DNA of 64,000 nt from Adiantum capillus-veneris. Its lineage: Eukaryota > Streptophyta > Polypodiopsida > Polypodiales > Pteridaceae. A model generated the notes under the pieces. That model ran no database searches, was not told the origin of the DNA, and was given only the letters and a program-made list of their open reading frames with translations. The stretch's first letter is position 1. Each line of letters starts with the position of its first letter. The DNA lies in contig CM043962.1 of NCBI GenBank assembly GCA_014529385.2, positions 125,594,470 to 125,658,469 of the forward strand, given 5' to 3'. Shown here one piece after another: positions 23,616-34,900 of this stretch. The position numbers and the translations under genes are program-made.

Positions 23616-23994
23616 ACGACGTCAGTTTAGCTGTAGCTAGATAGCATTAGTTTAGGGTTTCTCATAGCTTATGTATCATGAGACGGATTTTATACGTCTT
23701 TTTGAACCATGTATATTATTACATTTGTCACCGCAGTTCATTTTGCCAATCAATTCTTTATGCCTATGATGTTGTACAATTTTCATTATTACATTTGCCA
23801 ATCAATTCATTTTGCCTATGATGTGTACAATTGTTAATTTTACGCTTGTCAATTTTGCAAACAATGGGTCTTGTGGGTGACTATTTTGGGTCTATTATCT
23901 ACCCTTGCACTTTTTTTAAAAAGTGAATCAAGTACAATATGCTTGATGGGTGGCAGGGCATTCAATGCCCTGTCACCAAAAAAAAATTCTCTCG

Positions 23995-24254
23995 GGCGTC
24001 GCTATAACCGTCGCTATTTATGGCTCTGTAGCGTCTCTATGAGCGTCGCTATAGACTTCTGTGTAAACGTCGCTATAACCGTCGCTATGACTGTCGCTAT
24101 GAGCGTCTCTATATAGCGACACTTATAGCGACGCCTATAGCGACGCTCTCGTAGCGACGCTATTAGCGACGGTTTTAGCGACGCCGGGGGTTATAAAAAC
24201 CCAGTGTATTTCCGTCGCTAACAGCGTCACAAGAGCACACAACCTCTTGTAGTG
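23995..24254. repeat. CACTA right subterminal repeat array and TIR
   Basis: At least six direct copies of a GTCGCTAT-type motif (from 24,000) are followed by about six inverted copies (TAGCGAC, 24,115-24,185), then the TIR at 24,241-24,254. Variant GTCTCTAT copies occur. In En/Spm such clusters bind TNPA. The right end is denser than the left. Confidence 0.88.
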
Positions 24255-25405
24255 AATCCAGATGGGAAGTGAAGGCCTCTCTCTAGATGCAATCACCTAT
24301 CCAAGCATCACATGTCACAAGCTTTTTTAATTGCACGCCGATCGCAAGCGTTGACGACTTTCAAAACTATCATGCTCCCTGTTAGGTGTTATGTTCAGAA
24401 TGTCATGGTCGATAGTATGCTAACTGTGGTGTGGATGAGAAAGCACAAAAAGTGCTTGAGGAACTTCTTGTCTCGAATGTCTCCTCTTAGAATCATCTTG
24501 GAATGTCCCTCTTTGTTGCAATTGTCCAGTGTTCTATTCAGAATGTCAGTAGATGTGAAGCGAGGGCCTCTCTCCGGACACGCACAGGGAGTAGGGATGG
24601 AGTGTGGACTCTTGGAATGCACTGATTGCAGCAGGGCAGAAAGCACGATGTTGAGAGTGTGGACTCTTGGACTACACTGATTGCAAGATTTTCCCAATAG
24701 GGACAAGGGCAAAAAGCTGTAGTCTGTTTTCAGCAGATGCGAAGCAAGGGCCTCTCTCTAGATGCAATCACCTACGTAGGCATCTTGAAGGCATGCGGAT
24801 CTGTCACGCTTTTTTAATTGTCGCAGGTAGAATCCAGATGGGAAGTGAAGGCCTCTCTCTAGATGCAATCACCTATCCAAGCATCACATGTCACAAGCTT
24901 TTTTAATTGCACGTCGATCACAAGCATTGACGAATTCCAAAACTATCATGCTCCCTGTTAGGTGTTATGTTCGGAATGTCATGGTCGATATGTATGCTAA
25001 ATGTGGTGCGCATGAGAAAGCACAAACAGTGCTTGGGGAGCTTCTTGTCTCGAATGTCTCCTCTTGGAATTGTCTTGGAATGTCCCTCTCAGTTGCAATT
25101 GTCCGGTGTTCTATTCGGAATGTCAGTAGATGTGAAGCGAGGGCCTCTCTCCGGATGCAATCACCTATGCATGCATCTTGAAGTCGTGTGGCTCTATGCA
25201 AGAAAAGTGCTTGGCACTGTTTTGGTTGCCTCTAGGCAAGATGTTGATATAGGCACAAAAACTCAGAAGTATATTATGAGTCAGAGGCTCTTGAAGAAAG
25301 TTGTCGTGCTTGGAAGCACTGTCTTGGTTGATATGTATGTCAAATGTGGTACGCTTGAGAAAGCACAAAAAGTGCATGAGGAGCTTCAGTCCAAAATGTC
25401 GCCTC
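24255..25405 (+). repeat. 576-bp tandem unit within PPR debris
   Basis: The sequence from 24,258 (ccagatgggaagtgaaggcc) recurs at 24,834 with the same order of motifs (catcacatgtcacaagctt, gctccctgttaggtgttatg). The upstream flank at 24,690-24,833 matches 16,090-16,233 left of the CACTA element. The array therefore existed before the transposon landed. Confidence 0.85.
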
Positions 25406-26658
25406 TTAGAATGCACCGATTGCGAGATACGCACTGATGTCCGGAGTAGGGCTAGAAAGCCCTAGGCTGTTTCTAGCGGATGCAAAGCCAGCTCTCCCTA
25501 TATCCTCATGCAAAGATCACTTGGAACAACATCTCTTGGAATGCACTGGTCGTGGGATATGTACAACAGGAGCAAGGCCAAAAAGCTCTAGGATGTTTTC
25601 AGCTGATGCAAGGCAATTGTATTTCTCCAAATTCAGTCACCTATACTTTCGTCTTGAAGGCATGTGGCTCTACGCAAGTGCTTGAGGCTTGGAATGCACG
25701 ATTGCAAGATTTATCCCACGGGGGCAGGGCCAGAAAGCTCTAGTTTGTTTTCAATAGATGCAAAGCGAGGACCTCTCTCTAGATGCAATCACCTACGCAT
25801 GCATCTTGAAGGCCTGTGGCTCTGCACAAGATGCTGATATGGGCACAAAAATTCACAATTGTGTTGTTAGTGAGAGGCTGTTGAAAAAAAGATGTTGTGC
25901 TTCGCAGTGTCTTGTATGCCAAATGTGGTGCACTTGAGAAAGCATAAAAAGTGCTTGAGGAGATTCCTGTCCAGAATGTCGTCTCTTGAAATGCACTGAT
26001 TGTAGGATGTGAGCAAGAAGAGTAGCGCCAAAAAGCTCTAGGTTGTTTTCAACGGATGCAAAGCATTAGAATGCATTGGTTGCGGGATACGCACAATAGG
26101 AGCAGGGCTAGAAAGCTCTACGCTTTTTTCAGCTTCCTATTGGGAGTGTGGACTCTTGGAATGCATTGATTGCAGGATTCGTGACAGGAGAAAGCTCTAG
26201 TCTGTTTTTAGCGGATGCAAAGCATTGGAATGCATTGACTGCAAGATTTGCCCCACAAGAGAAGACTCTAGTCTGTTTTCAACAGATGCAATCACCTATA
26301 CATGCATCTTGAAGGCATGTGGCTCTATGCGAGATATTGGTATGGGCACAAAAAATTCACAATTATATTGTTAGTCAGAGGCAGCTGAAAAGAAAAAATA
26401 TGCCGTACTTGGCAGCGTTGTGGTCGATATATATGCCAAATGTGATGCGCTTGAGAAAGCACAAAAAGCGCTTGAGGATCTTTTCGCCCGGAAACTCGCC
26501 TCTTGGGATGCATTGATTGCGCGATGTGCCAAACATCAGCGGAACAAGAAACCTCTAGAATATTTTGAGGTGATGCAAAGCGAGCGCAACTCTCTACAAG
26601 AATCTCTCTAGATGCAATCACCTAGGCTTGCATCTTGAAGGCGTGCCGCAATTTGGAA

Positions 26659-26974
26659 GATGCAAAGATGGACAAAAGTCATGGGCTGTTTTGAACAAAT
26701 GCAAAGCGAGGCCACCTCTCCACTCGGTGAGCACTGCCTTGGTCAATATATATGCCAGATGTAGTACGCTTGAGAAAGCACAAAAAGTGCTTACGGATCA
26801 ACCTGTCCGAAATGTGCGCACTAAGATGCAAAGATGGACAAAAGTCATGGGCTGTTTTGAACAAATGCAAAGCGAGGCCACCTCTCCACTCGGTGAGCAC
26901 TGCCTTGGTCAATATATATGCCAGATGTAGTACGCTTGAGAAAGCACAAAAAGTGCTTACGGATCAACCTGTCC
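26659..26974 (+). repeat. 166-bp tandem duplication, near identical
   Basis: Copies start at 26,659 and 26,825 (gatgcaaagatggacaaaag). The shared 147 bp appear identical by eye, so this is a recent event inside old debris. Confidence 0.9.
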
Positions 26975-27160
26975 CTTGGAATGCACCAAAACGTGGGATG
27001 TGCGCACTAAGAGCAGGGCCACAAAGATGTAGGCTATTTTTAGCAAATGCAAAGCAATCTCTCTCTATATCCTCGTGTAAGGATCACTTGAAATGGCGTC
27101 TCTTGGAATGCACTGCTCGCAAGAGGATGCGCACAACAAGAGCAGGGCCAGAAAGCTCTA

Positions 27161-28117
27161 GTGTCATGCCAAGGGTAGGACCAGGCACGGCCAAGGGCTA
27201 GGACGGACATGCAGTCAAGGGGGTCCCTATATTTAGAAGGCCAAGGGTCTATATAGGGCATGGCTGGGTGATGATGAGCATGTCGACCTGCATGAAACTG
27301 GGCCGTGTTGGTCTTGCTAGGTTCGCCCTGTCCCAAGGATGACAACTCGTCGCATGGCCATGGCGTGAGAAGCCCTGCAGTGTCCATCACCTCCCCGGGA
27401 CTCTCTGCGCAGTTGGCCCGCCATGACTGCATGAGGGGTTTTCACATTATTTTTGTATTTTTGAGTTGGGCACCCTATTTTGGGCCACCCTATTCTATTT
27501 TAAGCCCTTTTTCCCACAGTGGCGGCAGTCGCAACAGTCGGAGCTGCATACAAGGCCTCTGCAAGGCACGCTAGCGGCATTATGATCAAGGCCATAGTAC
27601 TGTTTGTAAAGCCTGCAAAAAACTGCGCCATGATTATTTACGATAGCCATTCATGGCATCTGTTTGTTTGGCAATCTTGACAAGTACAAGGCCAATATCA
27701 ATAAAGCAACGATGAAGCTCGATCCAAAATCTAGTTCTGCCGCATTGGACAGGCAATTATTGTTCGAGTTTGGAATATCTATCGGGTCGAGGATCTAGGG
27801 ATATGCATATTGCCATGAATGTTGCCTCCCACGACTAGGGTCCATCAAGCGGCATGCAAGGCTACCAAAAAACTCAAGGACATCCGGAAACCTGCCAATG
27901 CTAAAGCCTTTCTTTTGATATGGAGCACTTTCGGTACGAAGGTATTGGCAAGGCAATGATATGATCGTCAATATTGGAGCAAGTCTTTGACTTACGATTG
28001 GACATGGTTCGAGGTTCAAGGATGCTCGCAAATGCAGGCACTGTGGTCGATACGACAAATTGCTCGAAGGCATTTAACAGGTACACAATAGGAGGTAAAT
28101 AAAAGCACATAAATTTC
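27161..28117. other. GC-richer unassigned segment, possible solo LTR
   Basis: From TGTCATGCCAAGGG (27,163) to about TTTTTCCCACA (27,517) the base composition is clearly higher in GC than the PPR debris on both sides. TG...CA ends and an internal ctatataggg would fit a solo LTR, but no target duplication was found. 27,520-28,117 carries short frames without a recognised family. Confidence 0.25.
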
Positions 28118-28363
28118 TTGATGAGCAAGGAAACTTTGTGTTGCTTTCATTTGTGGATGCGACGAAGGGAAGAGCTCTCTCCAAATGCAAATCACCTATG
28201 CTTGCACCTTTCAACCTTGTGGCCTTACTTACACAAGACATCATCATGGGTTAGAAAATTCACCGATGAGATCTCCAATCAAGGTTTATTGAAGAAAGTT
28301 GGCATGCTTGATAGTGCTTTAGTTTATATGTATGCCAAATGTGGTGCCATCAAGGAATCATGA
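28118..28363 (+). pseudogene. PPR fragment
   Basis: The frame encodes KFTDEISNQGLLKKVGMLDS and ALVYMYAKCGAIKES, matching one fern-type PPR unit (IHDEI...GLLKK...LG.ALV.MYAKCGA). It is isolated, ends in TGA, and has no further repeats, so it is the last recognisable piece of the PPR locus. Confidence 0.65.
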
Positions 28364-28467
28364 AAAGGACTTGATTGGCATCCTCTCGGTAGTGTCACTT
28401 AATTCGTGGAGCTTTCAAAATAGGACTATGTCAACTCAAGGTAATAGGATTTGTGGAAAACAAAGCA

Positions 28468-28471
<4 letters not shown>

Positions 28472-28509
<38 letters not shown>
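28472..28509. repeat. (CT)n microsatellite
   Basis: About 19 CT units beyond the PPR debris. Confidence 0.95.
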
Positions 28510-28510
<1 letters not shown>

Positions 28511-28935
28511 ATTTTCTCTTCTAGGTTTTTGTTTTCTCTTACCCTCGGACTCACTTCGATTCAATACAAATCCGGCTAACGAAGCACTCTAGTTGAATGT
28601 ACAGCAATGTGAATGGAGATTTGTGGGAAAGGCAACCCTACTAAAATACTAGTGACTTCCGCTGCCACGTCAAAACGGACTTAGCAGCTCAATTACGTGT
28701 GAACTTCCTGTTGTTCAATTAAGGCCCACCGGTCTAGGTGGCAGCAGCATCCAATTGGTCACCGTGATTTGTGGATGGAAAATAATTTGAAGAGGAAAAA
28801 GGGACGTCACCCGCACTCGTGAGTGCAATGCGTATTCTCCAGTCTCGGTTACAGCTGCAGGAGCATGGCACTGCAGCCTCCAGTAGTTGCCCGGCAGACT
28901 GGCACGGCAGGCCTCTCTCGGTACCCTCTTCAGGT

Positions 28936-28950
28936 TTGTGTGTGTGTGTG

Positions 28951-29028
<78 letters not shown>
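28936..29028. repeat. Compound (TG)n(CG)n(AG)n microsatellite
   Basis: (TG) to 28,950, then eight CG units (28,951-28,966), then about 31 AG units. The first part is strictly alternating purine-pyrimidine. The CG run is notable in a methylated plant genome, where CG is normally lost. Confidence 0.95.
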
Positions 29029-29029
<1 letters not shown>

Positions 29030-29032
<3 letters not shown>

Positions 29033-30857
29033 TTGTAATGCGTCCGCATTGGTGGGTTCTGCTGAGGTACGAGTGGTTAATATTTAACCTTGCACACTTA
29101 TCTCTGTAGCCCCCTGCAGGGTTTATCGTAAGTAATTCCTCGACGTCTGCCTGAACCAAAGTAAGTAGCAGATGCCAATTCTTAGAAGGCTGAAGGTTTT
29201 GAAAAAAGGAGACCTCGTCTGTGCTCGTTTTTGGTTTGAATCAATGTGATCAAGGAACGAGGTCTCTATTCAAGCTAACAAATGAAAGGTGTAAGGATTG
29301 GAATAGGCGAGGGTGAAAATATTGTAACTTATTTTCTATGACTGGGCCATGCAAAACACCCCGAATCTGAAACGTATTGGGAGCGACTTTTGAAGGAACT
29401 CAGTTTTGGTGAGGAAGTGTCTCAAGTGGACCTCTTTTGAGGAATGGGGATTAAAAAATATTTTTTGTGTTTGAGGAAAGGACTTTTGATTTTGATGTTT
29501 TTTTAATAAAAGTCGTTAGCACAAATGGTTGTAGGTAATGGAAGTTATTCATCAATGGCTAGTCATAACTCAAGACCTTTTTAAATGCTGCATTGTTTCC
29601 CCTAGAAAAGACATCCAACTGAGGGCCCTTTAGTTTGATGAACAACGTAGTATTGATAAATTTTTGGATAGACTACGTGAAGTTATTATGGCAACTTGCA
29701 AGTACCAAAGCTGGTATCAGCCTCATGTTATTGAGTGTGCTAGCTCCTCATAAGAGTTGGGGGTATTCCGGAACAAAAGTTGGTGCTAATTGAGGTATGC
29801 AAGAGTTACATCTTTTGCTGTATAGTTGTTTGAAAAAAGCTGCTATAGGGTGAAGACACATTATAATTGATTGCCTTGATGAGGGTCAGCCTCCGTCTGA
29901 GATTGAATCCCAACCATTGAAGTTAACCGTCACTCCTCTCTCATGAAGGATCTCTCATGTTTCATCTCTCTTCCTACCATACGTGGTGGAGATATCTGGT
30001 AGAGAGTATTTTTCATTGGGCTTCTTGGACACTGCTTTGCTAGTGGGAGTTCAGGGCATATGACCACAACATGTACTTGTAGCATAGTGCATGAACATAG
30101 ACAATAGGCAGAGGAGCAGAGGAGAGAGGAGGCTTTGATGGAGTCCTCTATGGTAGATAGTTCCGGCTGAGACTCCAGGGGTGAAGATCTAGAAGAAGAG
30201 AGGCAGAGAAGAGAAGACACAGGTAATATAGTCAGCAGTGCCGCCAACTACCATGGTTGATAGGTGCAGAGATTCCACTACTGGGGCTCCACTCTTTTCG
30301 GATGTTGTATTGCCATTATCCCTTGTTGAGCATAGTGGCATTCCACCTGACACTTTTCCCATGGATAGTTCCAATAGAGATGAGATTCTTTTAGCTGTGT
30401 TGATGACACAATATGAGCAAATCTTCCCACCTTTTGCATTTGATAGAGATCCCAGACCGTGAAAAACATGGTTTAACCTTGTTTCATTGATTTTTTACGC
30501 CTGTGGATATCCTACAATCTTCTCGAACGTCGACCACTTTGATAGCTATTTGGACTTAGCTGCTGCATACTCTTCGTAGCTAGTGGGATACTTAAGCGGG
30601 CTCCTCTAGGGGAGCGGATACATACTGTTTTCTTAGGACATGGGCAAGATCTTCAGTTCTTTTCAGTTTGGACCATGGACACATCACATGGCCCTACGTA
30701 CCTCCCCAGTGGTTCATTGTGCATTCTTCATACCTGCCATCCTGATCTACACATAGCACTCACTTTTTGTACTGCTCATCTTGTTCATCCCCTGGGTGAT
30801 AGGCCTTCGAGCATCCCTAGCCATCTCTTTGTACACAAAATATAGCCACTTTGTGCC

Positions 30858-30937
<80 letters not shown>

Positions 30938-31611
30938 GTGGTGGGCCCTGGATGCAATGGATTGATTTTCCACTGTGACGAACAACTCCTCACCTTAAGC
31001 ATCCATTGTACTTCCGACTATGGTGGCCGCTTAAGGTATATACTCTACTTGGCCGCCTTCAAAAGATGTCCGTTCCCCTCTTATGTTACCTGTGCTACGT
31101 GTGACGGTTTCTTCCCTTATATTTTGTTTACTATTTTTACGTAGGTATTCTCCTAGTTTTTGTTTGTTTAGCTTGCTTGCTTGTATGCGGCTGAATTCTT
31201 TTGTGTGTGATGCTTGTGCTTGTGGTGAGTTTTAAGCATGAGTGCTTGTGGCTGATGTGTTTGTGCTTGTGGCTGATGTGTGTGTACTTGTATGTTTGCT
31301 TGTTTGCCTGTTTACTGCTTGTTCTTTGATTTTTTTTCCTCCTAGTTGATGGGTGATTTAGATTTGGAATTGGTTTGGTCGGTGTAGGTTGGTGGGTGTG
31401 TTGGGCAGTTTTTTGCCTCGCCTTCAGATTTGCACCATATACTACTTCTGCTTGCACGTTGAACAACATCATAGCCCTGTTGATTATTGCCAGGGATGGC
31501 TAGAGGCTCTCACTCTCCCGGATTTTTGGTGCCGAGTCTTTTTGCGGTGGTGATGTCTTTTTTGCTTGGATGCGCCATTGTGTACAACCTTGGAGATTTG
31601 GAGTTGGCTAT
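29030..31611. other. Unassigned segment with (GA)n
   Basis: No confident gene. Plus-strand frames near 29.6-29.7 kb (DEQRSIDKFLDRLREVIMAT) and 30.0 kb look vaguely gag-like but lack a diagnostic motif. The frame at 30,238-30,462 has no recognised family. A (GA)38 tract lies at 30,861-30,936. Confidence 0.4.
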
Positions 31612-31675
<64 letters not shown>

Positions 31676-31828
31676 TATGTATGTATGTACGTATGTGTAC
31701 ATACGTATATACACGTACGTATACGTACATATGTACACGTACGTATACGTACATACGTACACGTACGTATACGTACATATGTACACGTACGTGTATATAT
31801 GTATCTACACACACACACACACACACAC
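31612..31828. repeat. 193-bp alternating purine-pyrimidine tract plus (AC)n
   Basis: From 31,612 to 31,804 every base alternates purine/pyrimidine: (TG)n, (AT)n, (AC)n and then a minisatellite of gtacgtatacgtacat-type units. After a short break, (AC)11 (31,807-31,828) runs directly into the LINE-A tail. Confidence 0.97.
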
Positions 31829-31944
31829 TTTTTTGTAAATCTGATTTGATTAATTTACAGAGGGAAACCTCAAAGCAAGGAAAACCCACCAAAAGGAGCA
31901 GATACAAGGGAGAGAACACAGCTGTGTTATGTGATGTAAAATCG

Positions 31945-34900
31945 CTAAAAGCAAACATAGAAGAGTTGCAAGATTTCTAGGGTTATGTCCCCAATGTCAA
32001 AGGCAAAATGTAATGATTGCCTCAACGAAATCTTGAAGGATGGAAAAGGATCCATCTCACGACTGTGAAACATACGGAGATTGCGATGGTGCCATAGAGA
32101 CCACAATGACCAAAATCTGACGCGTGCTAAAAAGATGGCAAAACGTCGGAGGGAAGTCGGAAGAATGCCAAAAAGCTAGAAACGTTTGTGGAAAACCATC
32201 GAGGGAAATCGAAGATTCATACAAGCAGAAACGCATCGAAGGAATGTCCTGGTGCAGCGACAATCCCATAGCAGATGTCTGGCATTCTCATCAACAACGG
32301 AGCAGCTGGCACAACAAGAGGAGCTAATGTGACGCGTTGCAAGGAGAGTTCCAACTGAAAGAACTCCCAACAAACAATGCCAAAGAAATAGACGATCCTT
32401 AAGAGGCAAGTGAGACTTCCAAATCGCAGTGAGAGCCTGTCTCCACCATCGTTCAGATTTCTGCAAAGCCTAGAGCGCATTACAGTGATCAGCCAGCCAA
32501 GAGTCTTGCACAAGAGAAGCATAGATATGTTGGGCAGAAATCGCATCCATAGGAGTGTCCCATAAAGTCCAATCCTGCATGCGACAACCACTTGCCAACG
32601 GTGGAATAGGGAGGAAATCAGCCAGCATATGCTGAAGCAGACTCCAAATCCGACGATAATGCATGCCCAACCCAAAGCGTGTTGCTGCCTGAGAAAAAGT
32701 AAACAAATTCCGAGATGAATCCACCACATCATCCACTGTGCATACGCCACGACCAGAGAGGATTGATCAACCAGGGTAAGAGAGAACACCTTACTCCAAT
32801 GAATGCTTTCCAAACGCAAGGAATTCCCATCTGCTTTCTGCCTGCCATTCTAGTAGAGATGATCCGTAACATCTCTCCAAGTGGAGAGCAAGGCAGAGGT
32901 GAATAAGCAACCGGGAACATAACCATCCATCTTGCCAAACACAATCTCCCAAAGGGAAGTTTGCCTATGACCAAAAGCGGGAGTGGTAGCGTGCCGACAT
33001 AGATCAGCAACCATAACCGTCCATGGCTGAGATTGCTGCACAAGAGTAGGTAATAACATAGCCTTCCTTGCCAATGCATGGTGTCGAAGGTCCAAAATAT
33101 TCAGCCCCCCAAGATGCTTCGGAGTGCAAAGTTTCTGCATTGCTAACAAACGGAGGCCTTTCTTACGAGAACTAGTGCACCACAAGTGAGATACAATATT
33201 AGACATAAGCAATGAGAAACGAGAGCAAAGGCCAGTGCAACAACGGCAAGTAAAATTGAACATATGCCATCATGATACTTTGCACAATACAAAGTCGAAC
33301 ATGTAGCGGCCACGTAGACAGTTTCCAATAGTGACATTTGACTTTCAATCGTTGCATAACCCAATCAATTTGCTGTGTATTGGTTACTTGCCAACCGATA
33401 GGGTATCTAAGTGCCTGACCACCACATGCGGATCAAGAATCTCACCAGGCCACAGAAGATGATGCCAGTCAAAAACATCCAGAGGCAAGAGTTTGGATTT
33501 GTGAAAGTTAACCTTAAGGCCTGCTGCCAGGCCAAATGTATCCAATGCCTGCATAATTTCACGCACATCATCCTGGTTATTGTGAGACATGAACAATGAA
33601 TTGTCAGCATAGGCCTGCCCTGTGTAGTCTTTGCCATTCGGTAATTGCAGCCAAAGAAGACGACAGAGCGAAATCAAATGATCCAAATACAGCACAACAA
33701 GGGGCGGGTGGCAATGGCATACAAGGCGCTAAGTGGGCAACCCTGTCTCACAGAGCATCCAAGAGGCCAAGGTTCTGTCAGCTCCCAGTCAACGAGACCT
33801 GAAGATGTACCGCGAGCATACAAGAAGTATACAACATTGACCATCTTAGGACCAAATCCAAGGGTGTGCATCGTGGCAGCAGTGAAATCCCATTGAACAG
33901 TATCGAAAGCCTTTTCAGTGTCTACTTGCATCACAAATACATCCTACTGGGTATACTTTGCATATTCCGTTCCAATCAAAACATTAGCCAAATTATCCAA
34001 AATCTGGCGACGAGGAATAAAGCCATACTGCGCAGAATGGATACCCGCCATAAGAGGTTCCTTGATACGGTTCACAATGATTTTAGCCTAGATTTTATAA
34101 ATAACCGGCATAAGGGTTATCGGCCGCCAATGCGAGAACCGCTCACAAAGCGCTTGTTTGGGCAATAACTTCAACAAACCCTCTTGCCAAGACATCGGCA
34201 AACACTGCTTTGCCCATGGAATGTTCATCATGTAAAGCAAAGGTTCTTTCAGAGGCTCCCAAAAGGAGATAAAAATTCCACAGTGAGCCCGTCCCAACCA
34301 GGTGAACGCCATGTGCCAAGAGCAAACAATGCCGAGTGCAATTCATTTTATGTAAAATCCGCCTCCAAGGCCAAAGCATCATGAAGCAGGACAATTGAAT
34401 GCACTGTAGATAACAAAAGTTTGCGTGCATTAATAACTTAAGCAGATGCCGCGGGGGGGCGGCGAAAACATTCCTAAAATGTGACACCATGGCATCCGCA
34501 ATCTCACGCTTTGAGGTTGTCCAGGCTCCCAGTCGGAACATAACCCGCTTAATAGTTTGAGAAGCCCTTGAATGATGCAAGTGCTTAAAAAACTGTTTCG
34601 AGGCACATCCCTCGTCCACAAAAGCTCGATGGCGAGCATGAGTTTGCCATTTAACCAATTTTCGTTTATCATTATGCTGCAAACTCACTCGAGTCTGACA
34701 AAGGGTTGTCAATTCACTTTCTGACAACAAACGTGCGTCAACTAAGAGTTGGAATTGTTGATACATATGTTTGGCCTCCTCAACATCGCCGCGTAATTGA
34801 AACATGTACTGCTTACCATAGTCCTGAATTACACTTTGTACTCGTACAACAAAGCGAACCCAAGCAACATCAGGATCAAGATACATTTGAGCAACCAAGG

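Larger units (their letters stand above)
16234..24254 (+). mobile_element. CACTA (En/Spm-like) DNA transposon, 8.0 kb
   Basis: The left end is CACTACAAGAGGTT and the right end AACCTCTTGTAGTG, an exact 14-bp terminal inverted repeat, flanked by a 3-bp duplication AAT (16,231-16,233 and 24,255-24,257). The element encodes a Transposase_21-type protein in six exons and a downstream TNPA-like gene, both plus strand, with GTCGCTAT-type subterminal repeats. It contains a long non-coding 5' stretch with microsatellites and a captured HIPP gene fragment. It inserted into tandem PPR pseudogene repeats; a paralogous uninterrupted site lies at about 24,820-24,850. Both transposase genes have in-frame stops, so this copy is probably not autonomous. 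Confidence 0.93.
24255..27160 (+). pseudogene. Shattered fern-type PPR array, right part
   Basis: Continuation of the PPR debris after the CACTA element. Recognisable pieces include VDMYAKCGAHEKAQTVLGEL (24.99-25.05 kb), SRWLVDMYVKCGTLEKAQKV-like sequence (25.33-25.38 kb), ISPNSVTYTFVLKACGST (25.62-25.68 kb), VDIYAKCDALEKAQKALEDL (26.42-26.49 kb) and VNIYARCSTLEKAQKVL twice (26.74-26.95 kb). The spacing and sense strand agree with one ancient tandem PPR locus, but every frame is broken and no continuous repeat series longer than about 100 residues survives. Organelle RNA binding is the role of intact relatives only. Confidence 0.75.

Noticed and set aside
29500-30100. Possible gag with a zinc knuckle
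   Set aside because: The candidate Cys/His spacing does not fit CCHC and no adjacent pol sequence is present.
30238-30462. 74-residue plus-strand frame as a host gene
   Set aside because: No recognisable domain, no supporting splice structure and no neighbours in the same frame.
31484-31980. Long frames with Tyr-Ile-Tyr-Val and Thr-Tyr-Val-His repeats
   Set aside because: They translate the alternating purine-pyrimidine microsatellite; both strands and several frames are open, so no coding signal.
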